Shown here: in pieces, positions 23,172 through 30,860 of the stretch
Numbering within the stretch: the first letter of the stretch is position 1
How the letters are laid out: each line of letters starts with the position of its first letter
DNA from: Actinomycetota bacterium
Lineage (GTDB): Bacteria; Actinomycetota; Acidimicrobiia; Acidimicrobiales; Acidimicrobilacustridaceae
DNA length: 64,000 bases
Assembly: GCA_016185305.1 (NCBI GenBank)
Contig: JACPNV010000006.1
Span: 1 to 64,000, forward strand
Reading direction: 5' to 3'
Notes under the pieces: model-generated
Database searches by the model: none
Seen by the model: only the letters and a program-made list of their open reading frames with translations
Told to the model about the DNA's origin: nothing
Program-made: the position numbers and the translations under genes

Positions 23172-24086
23172 TCAGGCGCCGAGGCTGGCGTCGAGCGTCT
23201 CCTTCGATGGAGCGAAGTAGAACGATCCGGAAGCCGGCGTCGAGTAGTCGGTGAGCGCGTCACGGGGCTTGCCGTTCATGCCGTAGATCGCCTCCATCCG
23301 CTCACGCAGGGGCGCCTGCTCGCGGCAGAAGCCCATGAAGTACAGGCCGACCGTGCCGTCGGGCATGGCGTAGGGCGTCGACCGGCGCACCATCTCGCCT
23401 CGCTTGGGCTTGCTGGCGTCGGCGGTAGCACCATCGCGCAGTTCGACATGGGAGAGGTGCGAGGTCGGCACCTGGGTGTCGAGCCGGCTGGAGTCGGCCT
23501 TCGTGCGGCCGAAGAGGTTCTGCTGGTCGTCGAGCGAGAGGCCGAAGAAGTAGTCGAGGTCGTGGACCCAGCGCTGCGCGATGCAGAACGCACCGCCGGC
23601 ACCGGGTTTCCCGTCGGGCACGAGCGCGCACTCCACTTCGCGGTCAGGGTCGGGGTTGCCCGTGCCGTCGATGAAGCCGGTCAGGTCGAGGCTGTTCTCG
23701 TACACCCAGGCGATCGTCTCGCGGGCGACGGCCATGTGGCCCGCCACCGCGGTCCGGAAGCTGTACTGGGTCGCCCAGTTGCGATCCTTGCGATCGGAGT
23801 GGACCCACACCAAGAGATCTTCCTGCGTGCCTTTGGCGACCTTCCCGTCGGGTGATTCGTAGCCCGGGTAGTCCAAGAAGTCGTCGGGTACGTCGTCGGT
23901 CAGCGCGGCAAGGAACGACGGGCCGCACAAGACGGCGAGGTTCACGCCCTGTGCCTGGCAGTCGGCGCGCAGGTCGTTGAGGGCGCTCTTGATCACCGAA
24001 AGGTCGGCACCGTCGGTGCGGCTCAGGTGCACGTACCACTGGTGCGAACCGAGAGCAGTCAGAAGTCCGGGCTGTGGAGTAGGCAT
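23172..24086 (-). CDS. Dyp-type haem peroxidase
   Basis: 304 residues from ATG 24086, with GAGGGGGACC upstream. The family signature GxxDG is GFIDGTGNP, and the proximal haem histidine is in TSHLSHVELRDG. The fold's second ferredoxin-like half ends VGLYFMGFCREQAPLRERMEAIYG. No Tat or Sec signal is seen and no encapsulin gene is adjacent, so it is probably a cytosolic class B enzyme. It uses peroxide to oxidise dyes, porphyrinogens or aromatics. The upstream 134 bp contain no gene. It lies beside the toxin-antitoxin module on the same strand. Confidence 0.9.
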   Translation of the reverse strand: MPTPQPGLLTALGSHQWYVHLSRTDGADLSVIKSALNDLRADCQAQGVNLAVLCGPSFLAALTDDVPDDFLDYPGYESPDGKVAKGTQEDLLVWVHSDRKDRNWATQYSFRTAVAGHMAVARETIAWVYENSLDLTGFIDGTGNPDPDREVECALVPDGKPGAGGAFCIAQRWVHDLDYFFGLSLDDQQNLFGRTKADSSRLDTQVPTSHLSHVELRDGATADASKPKRGEMVRRSTPYAMPDGTVGLYFMGFCREQAPLRERMEAIYGMNGKPRDALTDYSTPASGSFYFAPSKETLDASLGA

Positions 24087-24220
24087 TTCAAGGTCCCCCT
24101 CGTGATTCATTGGGTTCGGCAGGCGGGGGGAGACTACCAACCTCACGATGCATCGGTGACCAGAACACGGTCGGGGTCCTTCCATGACGAAGGCGACCCC
24201 GCCGCTCGTTGCGCCAACGA

Positions 24221-24736
24221 TCAGTCGAGCCCAGCCGAGGCCCTCACGACGCGCAGGTCGTACAGGAGCTGCATCGGATGCAACGGGGACGGCGTAAACC
24301 CGAAGTTCTCATAGAACTGGGCCGCGCGTTCGCTGATCGCGTCGACGAGCATCGCTCGAGCTCCGATGAGCCTCGAGCCTTGAACGGTGCTGAGGAGTGC
24401 CTCCCGCAAGAGATCTGCAGCCCAACCTTGCCCTTGGTAGTTCTGATCGATTGCGAACCGTCCCATGCGAATCACCGGGATGGGATCTGGAGCGCGTCGG
24501 GCAATCCCCGGCGGGACGTCGGCGAGTTCGACTTGTCCGCTGGAGAGGCAGAAGTAGCCGGCGATCCGCTGCTCGTCGCGGTCCTTGTCGACAAGCAGGT
24601 AGGTTGCCGCGTCTCTCGAGTCCATGCTTTGCCGCGCTTGTGTCGCGAGCCATCGATCAAGCGATGGCTCGCCACAGGAGAACGCAGCACGCTGCTCCTT
24701 GGAGGGTCGTACCTCGTCGTATCGGGCGACGTGCAC
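24221..24736 (-). CDS. GNAT-family acetyltransferase toxin (TacT/AtaT-like)
   Basis: 171 residues from GTG 24736. The acetyl-CoA loop is NYQGQGWAADLL, the catalytic tyrosine region is AAQFYENFGF, and the N-terminus AAFSCGEPSLDRWLATQARQ is characteristic of toxins paired with DUF1778 antitoxins. TacT-type toxins acetylate the amino acid on charged tRNAs and stop translation. The antitoxin gene ends 13 nt upstream on the same strand. Longer open frames upstream overlap the antitoxin out of frame and are not coding. Confidence 0.87.
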   Translation of the reverse strand: MHVARYDEVRPSKEQRAAFSCGEPSLDRWLATQARQSMDSRDAATYLLVDKDRDEQRIAGYFCLSSGQVELADVPPGIARRAPDPIPVIRMGRFAIDQNYQGQGWAADLLREALLSTVQGSRLIGARAMLVDAISERAAQFYENFGFTPSPLHPMQLLYDLRVVRASAGLD

Positions 24737-24749
24737 GACTGCGTTGTTC

Positions 24750-25025
24750 TCAACGCGTGACGCGCTGCGGGCGGGCGAACAGTTCGACCAGCCGTGGGTC
24801 CGGACGCGTCGGCTCGTCGAGCAACTCCGTGAACGCCTTCCACGTCCGTTCGTCCAGGACGAAGCGGCGCTGGTCAGAAAGGACCTCGTGGGCACGTTCG
24901 ATGGCTGACGTGGTGAGGAAGTCGCTCACCGACTGGCCAACCTCCGCGGCCGCGTGGCGGATAAGTTCGTCATCGGCGGCACGAAGCCGCAAATTCAAGC
25001 GGGCGTCCTTGGTCGGGGCAGGCAT
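24750..25025 (-). CDS. DUF1778-family antitoxin (TacA-like)
   Basis: 91 residues from ATG 25025, preceded by GAGAAGGACC. The ribbon-helix-helix DNA-binding part is KDARLNLRLRAADDELIRHAAAEVGQ, continuing SVSDFLTTSAIERAHEVL; the C-terminal tail (FVLDERTWKAFTELLDEPT) is the part that wraps and neutralises GNAT toxins in characterised pairs. DUF1778 proteins repress their own operon, more strongly with toxin bound. The promoter overlaps palindromic sequence that fits such control. Antitoxin precedes toxin, the usual order. Confidence 0.88.
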   Translation of the reverse strand: MPAPTKDARLNLRLRAADDELIRHAAAEVGQSVSDFLTTSAIERAHEVLSDQRRFVLDERTWKAFTELLDEPTRPDPRLVELFARPQRVTR

Positions 25026-25057
25026 GGCTCGGTCCTTCTCGGTGCCACCACTAGGTG

Positions 25058-25107
25058 ACGTACTTCGTGGGTGGCAGAAGTGTACGTACATCCGGTGCCC
25101 CTGCCAA
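25058..25107 (-). promoter_or_regulatory. Autoregulated promoter of the DUF1778-GNAT operon
   Basis: On the minus strand -35 TTGGCA (25102-25107) and -10 TACACT (25079-25084) are separated by exactly 17 bp. The perfect palindrome TGTACGTACA (25081-25090) overlaps the -10. ACGTACTT (25058-25065) and AAGTGTACGT (25078-25087) form a wider inverted pair. This is where an antitoxin-toxin complex would be expected to bind. Confidence 0.65.
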
Positions 25108-25138
25108 CCCGTCTCGGAGGCTCGCGGTACGCGGATTT

Positions 25139-25166
25139 ACTTTACATAACGAGGATTATGGGCGTC
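25139..25166 (-). other. dif-like XerC/XerD recombination site
   Basis: On the minus strand there is a left arm GACGCCCATAA, a 6-bp centre TCCTCG and a right arm TTATGTAAAGT. The CATAA/TTATG core with 6-bp spacing is the form of bacterial dif sites. The right arm matches the B. subtilis dif right arm (TTATGTAAACT, from memory) in 10 of 11 positions. It lies upstream of the toxin-antitoxin promoter. It may be the chromosomal dif, a dif-like module boundary or an attachment site; no recombinase is in the window. Confidence 0.55.
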
Positions 25167-25196
25167 AGGCAGGATGCTGCGAGGTGCGTCTGTGGT

Positions 25197-25220
25197 CAGC
25201 CAATCAGCCAGCCAATCAGC
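25197..25220. repeat. Tandem 12-bp repeat at the end of the helical-repeat gene
   Basis: CAGCCAATCAGC occurs twice in direct tandem (25197-25208, 25209-25220). The second copy includes the stop codon of the neighbouring gene. Confidence 0.6.
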
Positions 25221-26481
25221 TTGGCGGACCGTCGGGCGCGAGGAGCGTCTCGCCCCGGGCTCGCAACCGCTCGCCGTCGTCGGTGAGGCCGGCCCGGATG
25301 CAGTCCCACGAGCAGCGCAGCAGGAACTCGCCGGCGAGCCGGGCGTCGTGAAGCTTCTGCTCGGTCGCGACGGCTTCGACCGTGCTGATGGCAGCGGGCC
25401 CGGGCGATTGCAGGAGATGGATGCGCGCATCGATCTCGCGGCGATAGAGACCCGTCACCCCGGAGATGCTCGGGTCGGGTGGCCCCGCGATCTCCATCAC
25501 CTCGACCGCGGCATCGATCGCACCGGCGTCGAGCAACACGCCGGCGACATAGATCGCGGCGGTAGGACCGGCGACCAGCGAGCTGTTGAGCGCGCGGAAC
25601 TCCGCCAGCACGGTCGCGACGACGCCAGGGGTCGGTCCGTTCGCGTTGAGGTCGAGCACGGCGCGGAGCACAGACACGAAATGGCGCAGGATCGGCCAGA
25701 CAGCGCCATCGGGCGCAGCATCGAGCTCGGCCAGGCAGTCGCGCACCGTCGCGAAGTCAAAGCTCACGCCCGACGTCCAGCCCAGCGCCACCCAACCAAG
25801 GAGGACGCGGTCCGAGCCCATCGCGAGCAGTTCTTCAACTGATTCGCGAACCAGGGGGATCCGGTCGTGGCCCGGGTCGCCCTCCATGAGGATGAGCACC
25901 GTGGCGAACAGGCCGCGCGTGATCGCCTGCTCCTCCGCACATCCCGCCTCCTCGAAGTCGGCCTGCGCACTCGCGACGAGATCGTCGGCGGCATCGCGAA
26001 GGCCGAACCCAGCGAGCAGCGTGGCCAGGCCGAGTAGCCGGCGAAGCCGGCCACGCGCGATCGCGTGGAGCGGGCCCCGGTCATGCTCCTCCGCACCGAT
26101 CAACGCCGCCTGCGCGACGGCAACGCCGTTCAGGTCGCCGCGCCAGAGCGAGAAGTCAGCCGATATGGCCGAGATCCACAAGCGCCACTCCGGCCGGCCC
26201 CGCTGGTTGACCTCGCAGAAGAGCTCGTGCACCTCCTCGGGCGAGCAGCTCGCCGTGCGGGTGGCAGCATCTGCGAGGAGGACGCGGACGAGCAGTGGAA
26301 GGTCGTCGCGTCCGTCGAGCACCTTGCGCATCGGCTCGAGGGATCCTGCCGCCAGCAGCCCGCAGACCAGCGCTTCTGCCTCTGCCATCGTGTCTTCGTC
26401 TGCCGCCAGGCGCACCAACTGGTCGGCCAGCGACCGCGGGTCGGCGGTGTCCCGCACTCTGGCTCGAGTCCCTTTGGCCAT
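25216..26481 (-). CDS. Helical-repeat protein of unknown function
   Basis: 421 residues, almost wholly predicted helical and rich in Ala/Leu, with repeating helix pairs such as LVRLAADEDTMAEAEALVCGLLAAG and GRLRRLLGLATLLAGFGL. It resembles the TPR-like arrays found in large regulators of the LuxR/BTAD type, but no ATPase or DNA-binding domain is present. No enzyme motif, signal peptide or membrane segment is seen. It starts at ATG 26481 and is divergent from the ClpX-type zinc-finger gene; the region between holds two GTCAA-N7-TTGAC palindromes that could control both. Function is unknown. Confidence 0.65.
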   Translation of the reverse strand: MAKGTRARVRDTADPRSLADQLVRLAADEDTMAEAEALVCGLLAAGSLEPMRKVLDGRDDLPLLVRVLLADAATRTASCSPEEVHELFCEVNQRGRPEWRLWISAISADFSLWRGDLNGVAVAQAALIGAEEHDRGPLHAIARGRLRRLLGLATLLAGFGLRDAADDLVASAQADFEEAGCAEEQAITRGLFATVLILMEGDPGHDRIPLVRESVEELLAMGSDRVLLGWVALGWTSGVSFDFATVRDCLAELDAAPDGAVWPILRHFVSVLRAVLDLNANGPTPGVVATVLAEFRALNSSLVAGPTAAIYVAGVLLDAGAIDAAVEVMEIAGPPDPSISGVTGLYRREIDARIHLLQSPGPAAISTVEAVATEQKLHDARLAGEFLLRCSWDCIRAGLTDDGERLRARGETLLAPDGPPS

Positions 26482-26600
26482 ACTGCCCTACTTCGTCGCA
26501 TCGTCCCCGGAACAGTCGTCCGAGGGATCCAGCCGCCCCGCCAGCGTACAACGGCACGAGACCGACAAGACCTTCGCGTCGCTGTCGCCCTTCTCGATGT

Positions 26601-26648
26601 GTCAATCAGAGCTTGACAATGCTCACCCGTCAAGCATAGATTGACGGG
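26601..26648 (+). promoter_or_regulatory. Promoter with two GTCAA-N7-TTGAC palindromes
   Basis: GTCAA-TCAGAGC-TTGAC (26601-26617) and CCCGTCAA-GCATAGA-TTGACGGG (26626-26648) share arms and a 7-nt loop, with centres 28 bp apart. The plus-strand promoter TTGACA (26613-26618) with an 18-bp spacer to TAGATT (26637-26642) runs across both. A dimeric repressor bound to both sites would cover it. Confidence 0.65.
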
Positions 26649-26672
26649 CCACTGACGAATGGAGCGGAAACC

Positions 26673-27017
26673 ATGGCCAAGAAGGTCCCCGACCTGAACT
26701 GCTCGTTCTGTCGCCGGAGCGCGGCCGCGGTGGACAAGCTCATCGGTGGGCCCGGTGTCCACATCTGCGACGAGTGCGTGAAGACGTGCAACGCCATCCT
26801 CCGTGGAAAGAAGACCGCAGGCTTCCCGGGCTGGCCGTCGCTCGGTGACGACGAGCTGCTCGCAAGCCTCGAGCCCGCCGCGAAGTGCGTGCGCGACCTC
26901 GACGAGAGCGTGCGCGAGCAGGTTGCCGAGCTCCGGAGTCGCAGCGTGAGCTGGGCCCGGATCGGTGAGGCGCTCGGCGTCACCCGGCAGGCCGCGCAGC
27001 AACGCTTTGGCTCGTAG
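26673..27017 (+). CDS. Stand-alone ClpX-type C4 zinc finger with a helix-turn-helix tail
   Basis: 114 residues from ATG 26673, with GGAGCGG upstream. Residues 10-37 ([19 protein letters not shown], then VHICDECV) match the N-terminal zinc-binding domain of ClpX (CSFCGKxxxxVxxLIAGPxxYICDEC), which in ClpX binds substrates and adaptors. There is no AAA+ domain; instead the C-terminus has [21 protein letters not shown], a sigma-like helix-turn-helix. It could be a transcription regulator or an adaptor/decoy that meets ClpX partners. A strong promoter with paired palindromes lies just upstream, so it may regulate itself and the divergent gene. Confidence 0.78.
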   Translation: MAKKVPDLNCSFCRRSAAAVDKLIGGPGVHICDECVKTCNAILRGKKTAGFPGWPSLGDDELLASLEPAAKCVRDLDESVREQVAELRSRSVSWARIGEALGVTRQAAQQRFGS

Positions 27018-27078
27018 GTTGCCGCCATTCCGCCGTCGACATGGTGTTGCTTCGCTCGCGGCGCGCTCGTCGACGACG

Positions 27079-28059
27079 TCAGGCATCAGCCGCCCGATCG
27101 AGCATCGCGAGCACCTCTCCGGCATCCAGGGACCCCGGCTCGCGGCGCTCGCGAGCGCATTGGTTCGCGAGGCGTTGCAGCAGAGCGTTGACAGGCGTCG
27201 AGACCCCCCACAGCCTCCCGAGGAGGACGATCTCGCCATTCAGGTGGTCGGCCTCGACGGTGCCGGTCCCCCGCTCGAGGCTCTGCCACGACGATCCCCC
27301 ACCGCGGCGCCGGCCGCTGATCGGCGTGAGCTGCAAGACGCCGGCCCGGCGTGCCGCATCCTCGTCATCGGACGCATAGGCGATGCCCGCAGCTTCGAGG
27401 CAACGTCGGCCCTCAGCCTTGGCGAGCGCGAACAGCTCGGCGCCGCGGGCATCGTTCCCCACCGTCGCCTCGATCGCGTTGCCCAGGTTCATGAGGAGCT
27501 TGCAGTGCTTCCAGCGCATCACGTCGCCACGCGGTTCGGACACGAAGCCGGCAGACCGGAACGCAGCTGAGATCGCTTCGGTCGTGCTGTCCACCCCAGC
27601 CGGCACGCCGCCCACGTCGAGGATGCCCTCGGTCGGCGCCGAGTTCGCCTGCACGACGCCGTCTTCCACGAACGTCGCCGGGAACATGACGCAGACCCCA
27701 TGGACGTTGCGGAAGTGGCGCAGCGCCAGCCGCTCGTTGTCGACTCCGTTCTGCACGCACACGACCGGAAGACCGTCGTCCACGCACTCCGACAGCGCGA
27801 GAACGGCACCCGCCGTGTCCTGGCTCTTCATGGTGAGCAGCACGACATCTTCGCTCGTGAGGTCGACCTCTCTCGGATGGCCGACGACGGGCACGTCGAT
27901 CGTGTCAGGGCCCGCCGGTGACTCGATCACCAACCCTCGCTCCCGCAGCGCCTGGCCGTGCTTTCCCCGCGCGATCAGCACGACATCGTGGCCGTGCTGA
28001 TACAGCCGGCCCCCGAGGACCCCGCCGACCGCGCCCGCCCCGTACACGATGAAGCGCAT
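27079..28059 (-). CDS. Ketopantoate reductase-family protein (ApbA/PanE)
   Basis: 326 residues from ATG 28059. The N-terminal Rossmann loop is IVYGAGAVGGVLGGRL, followed by LIARGKHGQALRERGL and the catalytic-domain segments KSQDTAGAVLAL, VCVQNGVDNE and WKHCKLLMNLGNAIEA (the family's catalytic Lys region). PanE reduces 2-dehydropantoate to pantoate with NADPH in coenzyme A synthesis. The family includes other 2-oxoacid reductases and no pan genes are nearby, so the exact substrate is uncertain. It is divergent from the c-di-GMP gene. Confidence 0.83.
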   Translation of the reverse strand: MRFIVYGAGAVGGVLGGRLYQHGHDVVLIARGKHGQALRERGLVIESPAGPDTIDVPVVGHPREVDLTSEDVVLLTMKSQDTAGAVLALSECVDDGLPVVCVQNGVDNERLALRHFRNVHGVCVMFPATFVEDGVVQANSAPTEGILDVGGVPAGVDSTTEAISAAFRSAGFVSEPRGDVMRWKHCKLLMNLGNAIEATVGNDARGAELFALAKAEGRRCLEAAGIAYASDDEDAARRAGVLQLTPISGRRRGGGSSWQSLERGTGTVEADHLNGEIVLLGRLWGVSTPVNALLQRLANQCARERREPGSLDAGEVLAMLDRAADA

Positions 28060-28264
28060 CTGCGGAGTCTGGCACTGTTCGCCGCGGCGACTCAGCCTCG
28101 TCGCTGCTCGGGTCGAGATGGGGACGCGCCGGCGCGGCGCGGCGCGCCCGCATGCCACCGCTTCTGGCGTGAGCGGAGGCACGAGCAGCGCGCCCCGCCT
28201 ACCCTGGGCCCAGACGAACCATCGTCCGCGGGAGTGCCACGACGTTGGCACGAGGGGGTCCGCG

Positions 28265-30766
28265 ATGGCCAGATCGGCGAAGTCAGCGCAGCGAGCCACC
28301 CTGCACGGCGACGCGCGCTGGGCGACGCTGGCCCGTTCCCCCAACGAGCTGACGATCGTCCTCGATCCCGACGGCCACCCTCTCTACATCGATCCCGCAG
28401 TGCGCTGGGCGCTGGGCTACTCCCCCGCCGAGCTCCGGAACCTGCTGGGTCCCAACCTGGTCCACCCCGACGACGTCGGGCTGGCTGACCGAGCGTGGCG
28501 AGAGATGCTCGATCGGCCCGGCGAAGAGGTGAAGGCCGAGTACCGGCTGCGCACCGCCGACAGCTCGTGGCGGTGGTTCGAGATCTCCACGACCCGGCTC
28601 GCGCCGAACAGCGCCGACGACGCGGTGGCCGTCCGGTATCGCGACGTTTCGGCCCAGCACGAAGCGTCGGCCGCCCGTGTCGCGGAACAAGAGCGCTTCC
28701 GGGCGCTGGTCCAGCACAGCTACGACGCCATCGTCGTCTCCGATGAGAACAACGTCATGACGTACGTGACGCCCGCGATCAAGCGCATGTTCGGCTACGA
28801 GCCCGGCGAGCTGCTCGGCAAGAGCGGCTTCGATTTCGTGCATCCCGACGATGTGGCCGAAGCCGTGGAACACGCGCAGGCGCTTGTGGTCCAAGCGGGC
28901 AACAAGATGCTGATCACGTTCCGCCTCCGGGCCAAGGACGGCGACTGGCGCTGGTGCGAGTGCACGAGCGTCAACCTGCTGGATCACCCCTACGTCCACG
29001 GCATCATCAACAGCTTTCGCGACGTCCACGATCGCAAGCGCGCCGAGGACGAGCTGAGGCAGAGCGAGGAGCGGTTGTCCGCACTCTTGCAGAACGCCGA
29101 TGGCGCGGTGATGGTCGCCGACACGGCGGGCCGGCTGCTCTGGGCCGGGCCCTCGTCCGCGGCGCTGTGGGGCTTTCCCCCTGAAGACATGGTGGGCCGA
29201 TCGATGGTCGACCACATCCATCCGGAGGATCGTCGCGAGGTCGTCCGCCAGTACTCGAAGATGACGTCGGCACCCGGATTGAGTGTGCGGACCGAAGCTC
29301 GCATCCAGCACACCGACGGGAGCTGGCGGTGGTACGAGGCCGTGTTCACGAACTGCCTCGACCAGCCAGCGGTGAAAGGCATCGTGGCGAACGTGCGCGA
29401 CGTGACCGAACGGGTCGTCGTCGAGCAGGCGCTCCGCGAGAGCGAGTCTCGCCTCGAGCACCAAGCGACGCACGACGAGCTCACCGACCTCCCGAACCGC
29501 ACGTTGCTCTTCGATCGCATGGAGGTCGGGCTGGCCCGGGCCCGGCGCAACGGCACGCGGATCGCTGTCCTGTATCTCGACATCGACAACTTCAAGGTCA
29601 TCAACGACTCGCAAGGACCCATCTTCGGCGACGAGCTCTTGTTGCGCGTTGCGACACGCCTACGGCACAGCGTGCGGGCCGGCGACACGGTGGCGCGATT
29701 GGGCGGCGACGAGTTCATCGTGCTCGCAGAAGACCTGGAAGACGAACAGGACGCGCTGGCGTTGGCGAACAACGTGACCGAGGCGCTGACGCAGCCGTTC
29801 TCGATCGGTGACAGCGAGGTGTTCGTCACGTCGAGCCTCGGCGTGTCGTTCTCCGGCGGAGACGGCGTCACGCCCGCGGACCTGGTGCGCGACGCTGACT
29901 CGGCGATGTACCAGGCCAAAGCGAACGGCCGCGATCGCACCGAGGTCTTCGACGACGGCATGCGGGCTCGGGCCGTCGAACGCCATCAACTCGAGACAGC
30001 ACTGCGCCGGGCTGTGTCGCGCCGCCAGCTCCAGGTGCACTACCAGCCGATCATCGATCTGGCATCGGGCCGTGCGGCCGGCGTCGAGGCGCTGGTCCGG
30101 TGGAAGCATCCGGCGCGGGGAATGCTGTACCCCAACACGTTCATCTCGATTGCCGAAGAGACGGGACTGATCGTGCCGCTCGGGGCCTGGATCTTCGACA
30201 CCGCGTGCTCGCAGGTTGCGCGGTGGCGAGATGTGGACCCTCGCTACGCGCCACCGTTCGTCTGCGTGAACTTCTCGGCCCGCCAACTCGCGGAGCCGGC
30301 CCTCACCGACGACATCGCCAACGTGCTGGCGGCGACACGGATCGATCCGTCGAGCGTCCACCTCGAGATCACCGAGAGCGTGCTCATGGGCGACGTCGGA
30401 GCAAGCCAAGACCTTCTCGATCGCCTCAAGGTCCTCGGCGTGCGTGTGGCGGTCGATGACTTCGGGACCGGCTACTCGTCGTTCAGCTACCTCACGCGCT
30501 TCCCGGTCGACGTGCTGAAGATCGACCAGAGCTTCGTGCAACAGATCGACGACGATCGCGAACCGAACGGGAGCGCGATCGTCGCGGCCATCATCGGTCT
30601 CGGCCACACCCTCGGGCTACGAGTGGTTGCCGAAGGGGTCGAGACGGCGGCCCAGCTCGCCGAGCTTCGCCGACTCGGGTGCGACCTCGCCCAGGGCTAC
30701 CTCTTCTCTGGTGCGGTGCCCGGACGGAAGCTGCACGATCTGCTGCATGCAGCACCCACGTGGTGA
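28265..30766 (+). CDS. PAS-PAS-PAS-GGDEF-EAL c-di-GMP enzyme
   Basis: 833 residues from ATG 28265, with GAGGGGGTC upstream. Three PAS/PAC sensors (about 25-130, 145-258, 270-385), each with HPDD or HPED and a DGxWRW motif, precede GGDEF (about 395-560) and EAL (about 575-830). GGDEF is intact (ARLGGDEF, residues 480-484) with an inhibitory RxxD site at 471-474. EAL shows GVEALVRW, CVNFSARQ, ITESVLMG, DDFGTGYSS, LKIDQSF and AEGVET, so all metal and catalytic residues appear present. It could make and break c-di-GMP, with balance set by PAS ligands. No membrane segment is seen. A TACCCT hexamer near 28199 is a candidate -10. Confidence 0.93.
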   Translation: MARSAKSAQRATLHGDARWATLARSPNELTIVLDPDGHPLYIDPAVRWALGYSPAELRNLLGPNLVHPDDVGLADRAWREMLDRPGEEVKAEYRLRTADSSWRWFEISTTRLAPNSADDAVAVRYRDVSAQHEASAARVAEQERFRALVQHSYDAIVVSDENNVMTYVTPAIKRMFGYEPGELLGKSGFDFVHPDDVAEAVEHAQALVVQAGNKMLITFRLRAKDGDWRWCECTSVNLLDHPYVHGIINSFRDVHDRKRAEDELRQSEERLSALLQNADGAVMVADTAGRLLWAGPSSAALWGFPPEDMVGRSMVDHIHPEDRREVVRQYSKMTSAPGLSVRTEARIQHTDGSWRWYEAVFTNCLDQPAVKGIVANVRDVTERVVVEQALRESESRLEHQATHDELTDLPNRTLLFDRMEVGLARARRNGTRIAVLYLDIDNFKVINDSQGPIFGDELLLRVATRLRHSVRAGDTVARLGGDEFIVLAEDLEDEQDALALANNVTEALTQPFSIGDSEVFVTSSLGVSFSGGDGVTPADLVRDADSAMYQAKANGRDRTEVFDDGMRARAVERHQLETALRRAVSRRQLQVHYQPIIDLASGRAAGVEALVRWKHPARGMLYPNTFISIAEETGLIVPLGAWIFDTACSQVARWRDVDPRYAPPFVCVNFSARQLAEPALTDDIANVLAATRIDPSSVHLEITESVLMGDVGASQDLLDRLKVLGVRVAVDDFGTGYSSFSYLTRFPVDVLKIDQSFVQQIDDDREPNGSAIVAAIIGLGHTLGLRVVAEGVETAAQLAELRRLGCDLAQGYLFSGAVPGRKLHDLLHAAPTW

Positions 30767-30860
30767 TGCGCGAGCGGGCGAGCAGGCCACCGCCCTGAGG
30801 ATGACCACAACAAATCGCGGGACACGTGCGACAATGCCTTGCCGCCGACGAGGAGATCCC

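Noticed and set aside
25139-25220. CRISPR array or IS end
   Set aside because: There are only two 12-bp units and one dif-like site; no spacers, terminal repeats or transposase.
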